A stretch of 64,000 nucleotides of DNA from an uncultured Gammaproteobacteria bacterium (GCA_902826485.1 CADEEZ010000006.1:104540-168539); one strand, 5' to 3'. Shown: positions 1 to 9,522, numbered from the stretch's first letter. Notes: a model not told the origin generated them from the letters alone. Numbers and translations are program-made.

Positions 1-383
1 GTAATAAATTCATTTTGAAGTAACCCTTTGGTGTTCACCAAAGCACCAATACCACCACACTGACTATGTCCCAAAATAATTAAATGTTTAACTTCTAGAT
101 GGGCTATGCCAAACTCCAAAGCCGCACCTGAATTATTATAGTTACTCCCTCCAGGAATATAAGGGGGAACAATATTAGCGACATTTCGCATCACAAATAA
201 ATCACCGGGATCACATTGTAATATAATTGAAGGATCAACACGTGAATCACAGCAAGCCACAATCATCACATCAGGGTGTTGTCCTAAATCTGATAATTGT
301 GTCATGATAGCATGATCACCTAAAGCATATTTACTTCTGAATAATTGATAGCCTTTTATTATTTTGTTATAAGTATTTTTCAT
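1..383 (-). CDS. beta-carbonic anhydrase, 3' part cut by window edge
   Basis: Zinc enzyme that interconverts CO2 and bicarbonate in the cytoplasm. Reading from the ATG at 383 gives about 127 residues before the window ends. They include the CCDSRVDP block (first zinc Cys and the Asp-Arg dyad) and the GHSQCGG block (His and Cys zinc ligands), which together define the beta class. The C-terminal part lies outside the window. The gene starts about 10 bases after yibH-like gene stop on the same strand, so co-transcription is likely. The family call is secure; whether it is the can or cynT type cannot be decided. Confidence 0.9.
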   Translation of the reverse strand, partial: MKNTYNKIIKGYQLFRSKYALGDHAIMTQLSDLGQHPDVMIVACCDSRVDPSIILQCDPGDLFVMRNVANIVPPYIPGGSNYNNSGAALEFGIAHLEVKHLIILGHSQCGGIGALVNTKGLLQNEFI

Positions 384-393
384 CGATTTTAAT

Positions 394-1353
394 TTAATGG
401 ATAGGAAATACGTAGTTCATCCATGCGGCCATACGTAATAGTATTTTTCTCATTACGGCAACATGATGAACATACTTGCTATAAATAGCAGCTTGACCAA
501 AAGCGCCACCTGGCAGGATATTTTCATATTGATTATAGTCGGGATCAATTATGTCTATTAGCACGGGTATTCTGCTTGCCGTTGTATTTTGACCAGAATT
601 ATTTAAATCACCTGAAGCAATCAATTGCCCTTCTGCCAAAACCTCAAATACAAATTTTACTTTTCCGGAAAAAATCTTTCCTGGTATACCATCGAAAGTG
701 ACTTCTGCCAAATCCCCTTCGGATAAACGCATTAAACTGTTTTGACGAAACCAGCCTACAAATTGTTTATTTTCTCGGTTAATAAAAACCATGAGTGGTC
801 TGAGCGGTAAGTTTGATGCCATCATGCCGGGCCTTAACATGAGCTGTGTTACCATCCCATCGGTTGGCGCTCTCACCGTGGTTTTTTCTAATTCATATTG
901 GCTTGTGGCTAAATCTGCCTTTAGTTGATCTACTTTCGCTTTAGCTAATTCCACGTCACGCGCAGAAATTGCTCTTTTTATAATTAATTCATTTGCTCGA
1001 ACAAGATCATTATCTGCCATAACAAGCTGTGCTTTTAATGAAGCAACTCGATTTTCATAGGGCTTAGGATCGATTTGAAAAAGAACTTCTCCCGCTTTTA
1101 AAGGGGTATTTGCCTTAACGGGCACTTCAGTGACTAAACCAGAGACAGCTGGAATGATAGGGGTTGATACAAAATATTGGCGGCCAATTTCTGAATAAGG
1201 ATGATTATAATTCATCAAAAATACCAATGAACTCACCAGCACAACGCCCCCTAGTGCAGCAGTGGGTACTGTCCATTTATTCAGTGGGATTTTAAAAATT
1301 TTAAAAATTGCAACGCAAATTGCCGTGTAAGTTAATAGTAGTAATAGATCCAT
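394..1353 (-). CDS. yibH: HlyD-family membrane fusion protein, YibH/YiaV type
   Basis: Inner-membrane periplasmic adaptor of the HlyD/membrane fusion family, 319 residues. Two hydrophobic segments (about 1-20 and 30-48) anchor it. A lipoyl-like half (PAVSGLVTEVPVKANTPLKAG) is followed by a coiled-coil hairpin (about 100-160), the second lipoyl half (TTVRAPTDGMVTQL) and a beta-barrel domain. Its start overlaps the last base of the upstream YibI-like gene, as in the E. coli yibIH pair. No outer-membrane factor or pump lies nearby, so substrate and partner are unknown. Family is clear; the symbol is by arrangement and similarity. Confidence 0.82.
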   Translation of the reverse strand: MDLLLLLTYTAICVAIFKIFKIPLNKWTVPTAALGGVVLVSSLVFLMNYNHPYSEIGRQYFVSTPIIPAVSGLVTEVPVKANTPLKAGEVLFQIDPKPYENRVASLKAQLVMADNDLVRANELIIKRAISARDVELAKAKVDQLKADLATSQYELEKTTVRAPTDGMVTQLMLRPGMMASNLPLRPLMVFINRENKQFVGWFRQNSLMRLSEGDLAEVTFDGIPGKIFSGKVKFVFEVLAEGQLIASGDLNNSGQNTTASRIPVLIDIIDPDYNQYENILPGGAFGQAAIYSKYVHHVAVMRKILLRMAAWMNYVFPIH

Positions 1354-1655
1354 TATTTATTACCTTTTGACTCAAGTCGCTCTATACGAGATTGTAGCAA
1401 ATCAATTTTTTCAGATAATTTAGTTTCAAAGCCCCACCCCCTATCGGGTCGGTAAAGCGTTGCCCATATCCACAAAAATGGCCAAATAACATGAAGGGTT
1501 AACAAGCTAACCCAGCCAGCAATGTGTATTGCATCTTGTTGTGGATGCTCACGGTGTTTGGCAATTTCATAGGGAATATCATGAATGGCGATAATGCCAT
1601 AAAATAGTACGACCACCACAAAAATCAACAGGCATAAAGCAAAGTAATCTAGCAT
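1353..1655 (-). CDS. yibI: DUF3302 small membrane protein, YibI/YiaW type
   Basis: 100-residue inner-membrane protein with two hydrophobic helices (about 5-25 and 43-68) and a charged C-terminal coiled coil (KLSEKIDLLQSRIERLESKG). In enterobacteria this family is always encoded just before a YibH/YiaV HlyD-like protein, and the same tight coupling is seen here, with the stop and the next start overlapping at 1353. Molecular function is not established. The assignment rests on length, two-helix topology and the neighbour. Confidence 0.75.
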   Translation of the reverse strand: MLDYFALCLLIFVVVVLFYGIIAIHDIPYEIAKHREHPQQDAIHIAGWVSLLTLHVIWPFLWIWATLYRPDRGWGFETKLSEKIDLLQSRIERLESKGNK

Positions 1656-1710
1656 ATTATTTCGTTCTCCATCCCTATTTTGTGCGTACGAACTTAAATA
1701 TTATAGATCA

Positions 1711-2130
1711 TTACCATTCGCCAGTATTTTTCATGGATAACCAAGGTTCTTGCTGAGGCAAAGAAAGTCCTTTTTGAAGTATTTCAATTGAGATGTGATC
1801 AGGAGAGCGTACAAATGCCATACGCCCATCACGTGGCGGTCTTAAAATAACGACGCCCTTTTCTTGTAATTTTTGACAATAGTCATAAATATTATCAACT
1901 TCAAATGCAAGATGACCAAAATTTCGACCGGTTGTATATTGGTCTTTTTCATCCCAATTATACGTCAATTCTATCATTGGGGCGTGTGGATCGGTGGCCA
2001 AAAAGACCAGGGTAAATCGACCTTGTTCATGCTCTGTGCGTCTTATTTCTCTGAGTCCTATTTTATTGATATAAAAATCGAGTGCTTTACTTAGATCAAA
2101 CACTCTAACCATGGCATGAAGGTAACGCAT
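1711..2130 (-). CDS. gloA: lactoylglutathione lyase (glyoxalase I)
   Basis: Converts the methylglyoxal-glutathione hemithioacetal to S-lactoylglutathione. The 139-residue VOC-fold protein keeps the four metal ligands of the family: His5 (YLHAMVRV), Glu54 (MIELTYN), His73 (GHLAFEV) and Glu116 (ISIEIL). Length fits the nickel-type bacterial enzymes (about 135 residues). It lies 37 bases downstream of the patatin-like gene on the same strand. Confident call. Confidence 0.93.
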   Translation of the reverse strand: MRYLHAMVRVFDLSKALDFYINKIGLREIRRTEHEQGRFTLVFLATDPHAPMIELTYNWDEKDQYTTGRNFGHLAFEVDNIYDYCQKLQEKGVVILRPPRDGRMAFVRSPDHISIEILQKGLSLPQQEPWLSMKNTGEW

Positions 2131-2167
2131 TTTTATTCCTATTATAATGATGAAGTCGCATATTAAA

Positions 2168-4408
2168 TCAAATTGGTCTGCCTAGATAGAAATAAAAGCT
2201 ATTATTACTGTCTTGTGCTCGGCCATAAGCCAGATAAGCAGGTCCAATTGGAGTGTCAATTGCCAAAAATATACTTGCAGACTTTAGCAAGCCACTGGGA
2301 TTTTCTTGAATGAGCGGATTGCCCACTTTACCTGCTTCTAAAGAAACACCGGCATAGGCACCTTCAAATAAGGTACCACGCATAACGCGATGATAATACA
2401 TTAAACGCCCAAATTTTAAATTTTCACCTATTAGTTGATCGTTTTTATATCCTGATTGTTGCAAAAATCCGCCCCATCGAAATAAATCGTATCGCGGTAA
2501 GTCATGTGTCCCCATTTTACCGCCTGCTCGCAATCCAAAATTAACGGTGTGTGCTCCTAAAGAATATACGGCACTACCATCAGCTTCCCATCTTGTATAG
2601 ATATCATCTGCCCCAAGCATTGTATTTGAATTATATATTTTGGCTGCGGCACGCCATCCTGAGCGTGGGAAATGTACACTGTCTATTTGATCTAAAATTA
2701 ACTTAGCCGTAAAAGCCCCTTGAGAGACATGTTTGTCTCCTGGTGAATAAATTTCTAACCCCGTATCCAGTTTGGGTTCAATTATTCCTTTTTCAAACCC
2801 TATTCTTAATTGGCCGTATCGAAAAAACATACTACCCAGATCTATTCCACCAACAGCAGAAAAAACATCATAGCTTGCGACACGATCTCTTTTTTGATAC
2901 AAAGTAACACCGTATCGTTCAAGGGCAACATGAGGTGCCACAAAAAAGTACTGTTTGGTATCAATAGGTTGATAAAACTCACTTATTAATCTTGAATACT
3001 GTCCTACTTGTACATCTGTGCGCCACTCTGCACCTAAGGTATTTAGCCAGGTTTTTCGATAACTTGCTAATAAATTAAAATAAGCCCCACCTTGAAAATC
3101 ACTAGACAATCCTAACCCAAATCGTAAATAATCTGGCCCCCAGGGTTTTTCAATGGCCTCAACCTCCAGTATTCTGCCAACGCCCTCTTCTTCAATTATT
3201 TTATAATTGACATGTTCAAAATCACCCGTACCATACAACCAACGCATATCTCTATCCAGAGCCTCTTGAACGATAGGCTGGTTCGGTTGAGTTGTCATCA
3301 GAGATTGAAGATATTCGGGATTAACACGTTTTAATTTCACAAATTTAATTTTTTGCACAGGATCTAAATCAGTTGGGATAAGTTTGGTTTGGCGTGCCCG
3401 TAACGCAAGATATTCGTCTTCTGGAAGAGAAAGGGCTTTAAGCTGCTCTGATGCTTCCCGTGCTGCCGGCTCCCCTAATGGGGCAATTTTAGCTAAATCA
3501 TCAAAATCAGAGGTAAGATATTTACCCAAATTTGGTGAAATTAAAATATCGCTGGGTTTCAAAAGTGCGAGGGACTCATGTACGTTTTGATCCGTTAAAA
3601 TATTCACCATTTGGTTTGCTACGCCTAAAACACCCGACAGTTCTTTTTGAGTTAACAAAGGTGAGCCTACATTAACAGCAATGATAACATCTGCCCCCAT
3701 TGCGCGAGCAGTTTCTATGGGTAAGTTACTCGTTAACATGCCGTCTACAAGCACCATGTTATCAAACTCTGCCGGCACCATCACACCAGGCAAAGACATA
3801 CTCGCACGCATCACATTGGCCAATTCACCCTTGCTAAATACCACTGGTTTGCCTGTTAATAAATCAGTCGCTACAGCTCGATAGGGAATAGGCAAGTCAT
3901 CAAAGTTTCGATAGCCTTTTGCCTTAGAAAGTTTACGTAATATCGTTTCAAGTTGAACGCCACTGACAAACCCTCTGCCAATCCCTATTTTTCCACCCGT
4001 AATACCAAGTTCTGGCCCGACAAAAATACTATAATCATCTATTTTACGCGTTATGGATAATTCTTCACGGGGCGGATTTTCTTTTATTAAAATTCGTGTA
4101 TTAATACTTTTTGTATAGTCATACATTTCGGAAATTGTTGTTCCCGTTGCATAGGCTCCCCCTACTAACGCGCCCATGCTGGTACCGACGATACAATGAA
4201 TTGGCACACGATACTCTTCTAGTACCTTTAACACGCCAATGTGTGCTGCGCCTCGCGCGCCGCCGCCAGATAAAACCAAACAGACTTTAGGGCGGCGTGC
4301 ATGTGTAGTATGCTTAATTTCTTCAGTAGATTCAGTTGCTTCTGCAAATACTATTTGGCTCTTTATGATGATAGCAATTAGCGCTATTGCTAATATTCGT
4401 TTTTTCAA
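2168..4408 (-). CDS. patatin-like phospholipase with C-terminal Omp85 barrel (type Vd, PlpD-like)
   Basis: 746 residues. A signal peptide (about 1-22) leads into a patatin domain with the oxyanion motif GGGARG (48-53), the nucleophile elbow GTSMG with Ser77, and the catalytic Asp222 in VDGM (usual form DGG/DGA). A POTRA-like linker (about 350-430) follows, then a 16-strand-type beta-barrel ending FYFYLGRPI. This architecture defines type Vd autotransporters such as Pseudomonas PlpD, which expose or release a phospholipase A. The stop of the DUF4105 gene overlaps its start by 4 bases (ATGA), so the two are probably translationally coupled. Substrate and host role are inferred only. Confidence 0.88.
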   Translation of the reverse strand: MKKRILAIALIAIIIKSQIVFAEATESTEEIKHTTHARRPKVCLVLSGGGARGAAHIGVLKVLEEYRVPIHCIVGTSMGALVGGAYATGTTISEMYDYTKSINTRILIKENPPREELSITRKIDDYSIFVGPELGITGGKIGIGRGFVSGVQLETILRKLSKAKGYRNFDDLPIPYRAVATDLLTGKPVVFSKGELANVMRASMSLPGVMVPAEFDNMVLVDGMLTSNLPIETARAMGADVIIAVNVGSPLLTQKELSGVLGVANQMVNILTDQNVHESLALLKPSDILISPNLGKYLTSDFDDLAKIAPLGEPAAREASEQLKALSLPEDEYLALRARQTKLIPTDLDPVQKIKFVKLKRVNPEYLQSLMTTQPNQPIVQEALDRDMRWLYGTGDFEHVNYKIIEEEGVGRILEVEAIEKPWGPDYLRFGLGLSSDFQGGAYFNLLASYRKTWLNTLGAEWRTDVQVGQYSRLISEFYQPIDTKQYFFVAPHVALERYGVTLYQKRDRVASYDVFSAVGGIDLGSMFFRYGQLRIGFEKGIIEPKLDTGLEIYSPGDKHVSQGAFTAKLILDQIDSVHFPRSGWRAAAKIYNSNTMLGADDIYTRWEADGSAVYSLGAHTVNFGLRAGGKMGTHDLPRYDLFRWGGFLQQSGYKNDQLIGENLKFGRLMYYHRVMRGTLFEGAYAGVSLEAGKVGNPLIQENPSGLLKSASIFLAIDTPIGPAYLAYGRAQDSNNSFYFYLGRPI

Positions 4409-5238
4409 TTTAACCCCTCTCGAATTTGTCTTGAAAAATCAATGGCTTTGTCCGCGGTATTAGCACGTGCATTAATTTTTGATTTTTTATGCAGCTCAGC
4501 AAAAGACAAATTATGCGTCACTAATCGTTTTTTTTCATAAAGATAATCAGGTACATACCCACTCGCCAATATTTTCCAGCTAAAAGGTAAATGATCTGGG
4601 TTAACGCGAGAATTGAGCCAAATATTGGTAGTGCAATTGGTGGTTAAACTATTGTAAAATTCAGGATGATTTTTGAGTGCATTGATTTTCTGAATGTATT
4701 CCATAAACATGCGTTTGGCATCTTCTTTTGAGCCTAACACTCGGTATAAATACACGTCTTCGGGTGGATCTTTGCGATAATTTGTTCTCAGACGTATGAC
4801 ATCACGCTCGTCAGCCACAACATAATATAATTCATATTGACGAAAAAAACCTTTAAAAGTAGAATATTTTTCGGATTTTTCTTTGCGCGTTTCAATAGAA
4901 ATAGCTAAATAATCTTCATCATTAAATCCAAAACTCAAAAATGTATGAGCGATACTAGGCCCCATCCAATAAGTGGTAATGAGATCAACCGAATCTAATT
5001 TAGTTAGATCGTAAGTTTTATTATAATATCTTGGGGTATAATCAAATTCAGAACGATAGTCAAAATGACGAATATTATGAACTGTAACCTTATCACCTTC
5101 TATATCAGCGTATGACAATACCGCCACATCGCGTTGCCATTCACGATCATTTGAAGGTTCAAGGGTTGCCAACCAAATGAATAATCCTAAAAACAATGCT
5201 ATTAAAAAATATTTAAGTAATCGAAAAATCCTTTTCAA
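4405..5238 (-). CDS. DUF4105 (Lnb-like) membrane-anchored protein
   Basis: 277 residues. One N-terminal membrane helix (about 8-26) is followed by an extracytoplasmic domain. Conserved blocks are GPSIAHTFLSFGF with His98 and TTNCTTNIW with Cys202, the His/Cys pair expected for a thiol active site. DUF4105 covers the family that includes the Gram-positive lipoprotein N-acyltransferase Lnb, so acyl transfer or hydrolysis in the periplasm is plausible but not shown. It overlaps the phospholipase gene by ATGA, hinting at a joint role in envelope lipid chemistry. Confidence 0.72.
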   Translation of the reverse strand: MKRIFRLLKYFLIALFLGLFIWLATLEPSNDREWQRDVAVLSYADIEGDKVTVHNIRHFDYRSEFDYTPRYYNKTYDLTKLDSVDLITTYWMGPSIAHTFLSFGFNDEDYLAISIETRKEKSEKYSTFKGFFRQYELYYVVADERDVIRLRTNYRKDPPEDVYLYRVLGSKEDAKRMFMEYIQKINALKNHPEFYNSLTTNCTTNIWLNSRVNPDHLPFSWKILASGYVPDYLYEKKRLVTHNLSFAELHKKSKINARANTADKAIDFSRQIREGLN

Positions 5239-5469
5239 AAATCCACCGAGTATATTTTGTAGTTTAGTTGCTAAGAAACAGAGAACAGAGAAATTTTTTC
5301 TAAAATAACAACCTATTCAGTGTAAATTAAAGCAACTGAAAAAACGAGCACCTTTAGCCTTTGTTCGAGTGAACGAAATATTAAACATTAGTTAGTCAAT
5401 TATTTATTTTTTAAAATTTACGAGCTGATTATTTACCCAGTAGTTTTGTTTCATGGCTTGAGGACGATT

Positions 5470-6519
5470 ATGCCAATTAAAAACGAGCCATTTAAAATTG
5501 GGGGTAAAACGATAGAACCCGGTACGCATGAAATTGTATTACTCCCTGCCCCCGATCTATACACCCAAACTAAAATGAACATACCCATTCATGTATTTCA
5601 TGGCAAACAAGCTGGCCCTAAGCTTTTTGTTAGCAGTGCTATTCATGGAGATGAACTTAATAGCATAGAAATTATTAGACGATTACATCAAAAAAATTGG
5701 ATAGACAATATAAAAGGCACGCTCATCACGATTCCTGTTGTGAATATTTATGGGTTTATCATTCAGTCGAGATATTTACCTGATAATCGTGATTTAAATC
5801 GTTGCTTTCCTGGATCCAGAGCCGGTTCGCTCGCTGCAAGATTAGCCCATCTTATTACCAAAGAAATCATCACACAATGCCAATTTGGGATTGATCTGCA
5901 CACCGGTGGTTATGGCAAAATTAATTTACCTCAATTACGCGTAAATTTAGAAACACCCGGCGCTAAACAAATTTCAAAAGCGTTTGAAGCCCCTGTTATT
6001 ATTGATGCCAAAATTCGAGATGGTTCACTTAGGCAAGCTGCCAGCGAATTAGGTATTCCTATTTTAGTCTATGAAGGCGGCGAAGCATTACGATTCAATG
6101 AATTATGCATACGCATGGGCGTTCGTGGCATTGAAAAAGTGATGAATTATTTAAAAATGATTTCTGTGCCAAGTTTAAATAAAAAAACTGAATTTAAACC
6201 GGTCATTACGCAAACTTCTCGATGGGTACGTGCCAGTGTAAGTGGATTTTTAGAACCCGTAAAAGATATTACCGCATCTTTTACTGTCAAAAAAAACGAA
6301 ATTATTTATTATATTCACGATCCCTTTTTAATTAATCCCTCTGTCCCCGTTGTTGCCCCCTTTGATGGGATTCTTATCGGTTTAACCAATCTTCCTGTTG
6401 TGAATGAAGGCGATGCTATTTGCCATATTGCCAGTACCAAAAAACTCAAAAATGTGCATGCGTATATTGATGAATTAAAAAGTGAAATTTCGGCACCTGT
6501 TCTAAAAATAATAAAATAA
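5470..6519 (+). CDS. succinylglutamate desuccinylase/aspartoacylase family protein
   Basis: M14-type zinc carboxypeptidase-fold enzyme, 349 residues. Zinc site motif SAIHGDELN (HxxE) and DLHTGG (third ligand His) are present, with NRDLNRCFPG (substrate-binding Arg/Asn region) between them, and a C-terminal beta domain. Members remove acyl groups from amino acids; the substrate here is unknown. The ATG at 5470 is preferred over an in-frame TTG at 5446, because GAGGA at 5460-5464 is well spaced from it. Single-gene unit transcribed away from the minus-strand operon before it. Confidence 0.85.
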   Translation: MPIKNEPFKIGGKTIEPGTHEIVLLPAPDLYTQTKMNIPIHVFHGKQAGPKLFVSSAIHGDELNSIEIIRRLHQKNWIDNIKGTLITIPVVNIYGFIIQSRYLPDNRDLNRCFPGSRAGSLAARLAHLITKEIITQCQFGIDLHTGGYGKINLPQLRVNLETPGAKQISKAFEAPVIIDAKIRDGSLRQAASELGIPILVYEGGEALRFNELCIRMGVRGIEKVMNYLKMISVPSLNKKTEFKPVITQTSRWVRASVSGFLEPVKDITASFTVKKNEIIYYIHDPFLINPSVPVVAPFDGILIGLTNLPVVNEGDAICHIASTKKLKNVHAYIDELKSEISAPVLKIIK

Positions 6520-6653
6520 TACGTGCCTACTTACAAACAATAATTAAACCGCTAATTGCGACCGTTTATCAGGCAACACTGTCGCCAATTCTTCTTTCAT
6601 GGGCAAATAAAAGATGATTTGCAATTGGTTTCGGATATTATCGTTAAAATTAA

Positions 6654-6776
6654 AAAAGAAGTAAAACACCTTTAGAAGTGGCACTTGAGCATAATTCTGT
6701 AGATATCGCAAATGTATTAATAATGTGCAATCAGAAAAAACAAGAAGAAAAATCCCTCCGCTCGTTCTGCGGGTGA
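6654..6776 (+). pseudogene. ankyrin-repeat gene remnant
   Basis: The otherwise empty gap 6520-6783 holds a short plus-strand reading TPLEVALEHNSVDIANVLI, which is a good ankyrin helix-turn-helix, followed by a lysine-rich tail and a stop at 6774-6776. Upstream the frame is blocked by a stop at 6651 and no start codon or ribosome site is visible. It looks like the 3' end of a decayed ankyrin gene. The rest of the gap shows nothing clear. Confidence 0.55.
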
Positions 6777-6783
6777 TTTAATT

Positions 6784-7815
6784 TTACCACTCTGTATTCG
6801 TTAAACTCGTTAACAAATGATCTTCCCATTTGCCATTCACGAATAAAAAGTTTTTAGCCTTGCCTTCAATCTCAAATCCTAACGACTGCAATGTTTTACC
6901 ACTGCGTTTGTTTTTAGGCATATAATTTGCTTGAATACGATGAAGATTTTTTGTCTTAAATAAATAATGAATGCCTGCTTTAAGGGCTTCTTTCATATAA
7001 CCATGCCCTTGCGCACTTTCTGCCATCATATAGCCTACATGGCAAGAATAAAATGCTCCATAAATGATATTATAATAATTGGCATATCCAATGGTTTTAT
7101 TGGGGTCGTCTTTGGTGAACATAAATAATTGTAGCGTTTTGTCTTCATCGGGCCGATAATAATTTGAATGAATCCTTTGTTGCCAATACGCTTTGGTATA
7201 ATAATTATGTGGCCGAGGCGCTTCAAATGCCGTATGAAAGACTTTATTGGTATTTAAATAATCAACAATGGTATCAATATCTTTAAATTGTGCTTCACGG
7301 ACAATGAGCCGACTTGTTTCTAAAACAACGCCAACCGGATCGGCTGCTTCTGATTCGCTCAACGTTAAAGTTTTAACAAAATGATTCATCGAAGAAATAT
7401 GCCTAAAGCCTGAATGTTCATAAGCCGACTTAAGGTAAGTTGGTTCACTTAAAGCTGAAGAGCCAATTTGCTTACAGCCCTTGCCTTTTGCCCAAAGTTC
7501 AGCAGCTTGTAATAAGCTTTTACCAATCCCTTTTTGCCTGCTTGAGGAATCAACATACCACGCTTCACAAACTGCAACCGGGCTAAGGGTTGACCCTTCA
7601 AAGGAATCACGCATGACGATTTCAACAAAGCCCACGACTTTGCCGTTTAGCTCAGCGACAAAAGCCTGTTTAAAGTCAGGGTAATAAAAATAATGCTGTA
7701 TATCGAGCATATGTTCAGATTGGTTTTTACTAGGAAATAGCTGCTGCCTAAATTTAAGCCAATACTCTGAATCAAAATGACTTGCTACTCGGATATTCGC
7801 CATAATATTAACCAT
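6784..7815 (-). CDS. tandem GNAT acetyltransferase: AAC(6')-I-like plus RimJ-like
   Basis: 343 residues holding two GNAT domains. The first (about 5-155) reads like aminoglycoside 6'-N-acetyltransferases: VGFVEIVMRD, then STLSPVAVCEAWYVDSSSR and the acetyl-CoA loop RQKGIGKSLLQAAELWAKGKGC. The second (about 165-335) is RimJ/RimL-like: LETSRLIVREA, VGYMMAESAQGHGYMKEAL and HRIQANYMPKNKRSGKTLQSLGF. Either domain could acetylate small amines or protein N-termini; resistance is only an inference. The start is uncertain, since neither ATG 7815 nor ATG 7803 has a good ribosome site. Confidence 0.85.
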   Translation of the reverse strand: MVNIMANIRVASHFDSEYWLKFRQQLFPSKNQSEHMLDIQHYFYYPDFKQAFVAELNGKVVGFVEIVMRDSFEGSTLSPVAVCEAWYVDSSSRQKGIGKSLLQAAELWAKGKGCKQIGSSALSEPTYLKSAYEHSGFRHISSMNHFVKTLTLSESEAADPVGVVLETSRLIVREAQFKDIDTIVDYLNTNKVFHTAFEAPRPHNYYTKAYWQQRIHSNYYRPDEDKTLQLFMFTKDDPNKTIGYANYYNIIYGAFYSCHVGYMMAESAQGHGYMKEALKAGIHYLFKTKNLHRIQANYMPKNKRSGKTLQSLGFEIEGKAKNFLFVNGKWEDHLLTSLTNTEW

Positions 7816-7934
7816 GCCGTACTGTAATTTTATAAGATTAGTTTAAAAACGAACCAATTGTCGCAAAAATGATGCCATTAAGGCAAGTTTGTATATTCAA
7901 TTAGATGACAATATTTTAAGATTAAGTTAAACTT

Positions 7935-7964
7935 TTGGGTTACAGAGCAAACTTGCTCTAGACT
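7935..7964 (+). promoter_or_regulatory. candidate promoter with palindrome in the spacer
   Basis: TTGGGT (7935-7940) and TAGACT (7959-7964) are separated by 18 bases, and the spacer is filled by the perfect inverted repeat AGAGCAA-AC-TTGCTCT (7944-7959). A dyad between -35 and -10 is the layout used by MerR-family activators, although those normally have 19-20 base spacers. The nearest downstream genes are the leader ORF and the MATE pump. No MerR-like gene is present in the window. Confidence 0.4.
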
Positions 7965-8001
7965 TTTAGCTTTCAACAAACATTAAAACGGAGAATAAAC
8001 C

Positions 8002-8124
8002 ATGAAAATTTCCACATACTTTACCCCTTCTCAGTTTTTTATTAGCACCGGGGCAATGAAACGATCACGACAGACGAAAAATATTATAGGTCACTTATAT
8101 GAGCAATATAGACAAACACAATAG
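8002..8124 (+). CDS. small upstream ORF overlapping the MATE gene start
   Basis: A 40-codon ORF starts at ATG 8002, with GGAG at about 7991-7994 correctly spaced from it. It begins MKISTYFTPSQFF and ends YRQTQ at 8124, 26 bases inside the MATE reading frame in another frame. The MATE start itself has only a weak ribosome site. The ORF could be a regulatory leader peptide or a way to load ribosomes on the pump gene. No similarity to known proteins is recognised, and it may also be chance. Confidence 0.4.
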   Translation: MKISTYFTPSQFFISTGAMKRSRQTKNIIGHLYEQYRQTQ

Positions 8125-9484
8125 TGTCCATCAAAATCTAACCAAACACCCAGAAGGGAGTATTGGAGAATTATGGGCCATTTCTTACCCGCTTATGCTA
8201 TCTGCCCTTTCGGGCACAATTATGTTATTTATCGACAGGCTAGTTCTCGCTCGCTACGCAACTGAATCCATGAATGCAGCCGCAGCTGCAAGTATGTTTT
8301 TTTTCGTCGTTCAATTTGGCACTATTTCAGTCTCTGCTATTGCTGAAGTATTTGTCGGACAATTTAATGGTGCAAAACAATATCTTCGAGTGCGTGAACC
8401 GGTTTGGCAAATGATTTGGTTCTCTTGCATGACCGCTTTAATATTTTGGCCTCTTGCGTATTTCGCGCCCCATTATGTTATTCCAGCTGATTATATAGAA
8501 GAAGGGACAGGCTTTTTAACGCTTTTATTAATCTTTGGTCCCCTCTTCCCTCTTAATGCAGCATTAAGTGCCTTTTTTATCGGTCAGGGCAAAACAAGGA
8601 TTGTCACCAAAGCCGTTATTGTAGGCAGTTTAGTCACTTTAATATTGGACTGTATTTTGGTATTTGGCATATCAGGTTTTGTTCCTGAAATGGGTACAAC
8701 AGGTGCAGGGATAGCAACAGGGATTGGCCAGCTAACGGGTAGTTTGATGTTAATCAGCTTATTTTTTGCCAAAAACAATCGTCAAAATTATTTAACCCAC
8801 AAACCAAGCTGGAACCCTAGGTTATTTTTAGATTGCTTAAAAATTGGTTTACCTAGCTCCATTGGCCATATTATTGCTATCACGGGTTGGATGTTTTTAA
8901 TATTTGTTTTAAGTGATACTTCGGCAGAGCACTTAACTATTTTGACGATAACACAGGCTGTTTGGGTATTGTTTTCTTTTATGACCGATGGGCTTCAAAA
9001 AGGCGTTACCGCGGTAGCGAGTAATTACATCGGTGCTCGCAAAGAAGAAAAAATTAACCAAGTGCTGAAAACAGCCCTGAAATTATCCTTGGTGTTTCTT
9101 GCCTTTATGGCCATACCTTTACTGCTCTTTCCCGGGATATTTGTACAGGGGTTTTTGCCTGATGGCGTGACAACATTAGATAAATCATTTATGCCCGTAG
9201 TCGCCATCTCCTTAGGTTGGTTGTGGTTTGCCTTTTGTTTTGATGTCTTTGCTTGGGTGATCAGTGGTGTACTGACTGCCGGAGGAGATACTCGATTTAT
9301 TATGTGGGCACACGGGATAGGATCATGGGCTTTCGGGATAGCACCGATTTACTATTTTGTTTCTCTGCAGGGGTTTTCGCCGGTATGGGTAAATATCTTA
9401 GTAAGCAGTCAGATGATCTTAATTGCTGGGATGTTTTATTTAAGATATAAAGCGAATCATTGGAAAAAAGTCTTAGTAAATTAA
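8099..9484 (+). CDS. MATE family multidrug efflux transporter
   Basis: 461-residue inner-membrane protein with about twelve hydrophobic segments in two homologous halves. Family-typical features are the N-terminal ELWAISYPLMLSALSGTIMLFIDRLVLARY segment region and the matching start of the second half (KIGLPSSIGHIIAITGWMF). These antiporters expel cationic drugs or metabolites using H+ or Na+. The substrate cannot be told from sequence. A dyad-containing promoter and a leader ORF precede it, and a strong hairpin follows it. Confidence 0.9.
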   Translation: MSNIDKHNSVHQNLTKHPEGSIGELWAISYPLMLSALSGTIMLFIDRLVLARYATESMNAAAAASMFFFVVQFGTISVSAIAEVFVGQFNGAKQYLRVREPVWQMIWFSCMTALIFWPLAYFAPHYVIPADYIEEGTGFLTLLLIFGPLFPLNAALSAFFIGQGKTRIVTKAVIVGSLVTLILDCILVFGISGFVPEMGTTGAGIATGIGQLTGSLMLISLFFAKNNRQNYLTHKPSWNPRLFLDCLKIGLPSSIGHIIAITGWMFLIFVLSDTSAEHLTILTITQAVWVLFSFMTDGLQKGVTAVASNYIGARKEEKINQVLKTALKLSLVFLAFMAIPLLLFPGIFVQGFLPDGVTTLDKSFMPVVAISLGWLWFAFCFDVFAWVISGVLTAGGDTRFIMWAHGIGSWAFGIAPIYYFVSLQGFSPVWVNILVSSQMILIAGMFYLRYKANHWKKVLVN

Positions 9485-9492
9485 TTAAAAAG

Positions 9493-9522
9493 TTCGCAAA
9501 TCATGTCATAATGATTTGCGAA
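9493..9522. terminator. 12-bp stem hairpin after the MATE gene
   Basis: TTCGCAAATCAT (9493-9504) and ATGATTTGCGAA (9511-9522) form a perfect 12-bp stem with a 6-base loop, starting 9 bases after the MATE stop. On the minus strand the stem is followed by a U-rich run, on the plus strand by ATTTAAAT, so it may work in both directions. Confidence 0.7.

Noticed and set aside
5338..5400. Short partly symmetric stretch TTCGAGTGAAC upstream of the aspartoacylase-like gene
   Set aside because: Arms are only 4-5 bases and no promoter elements line up with it.
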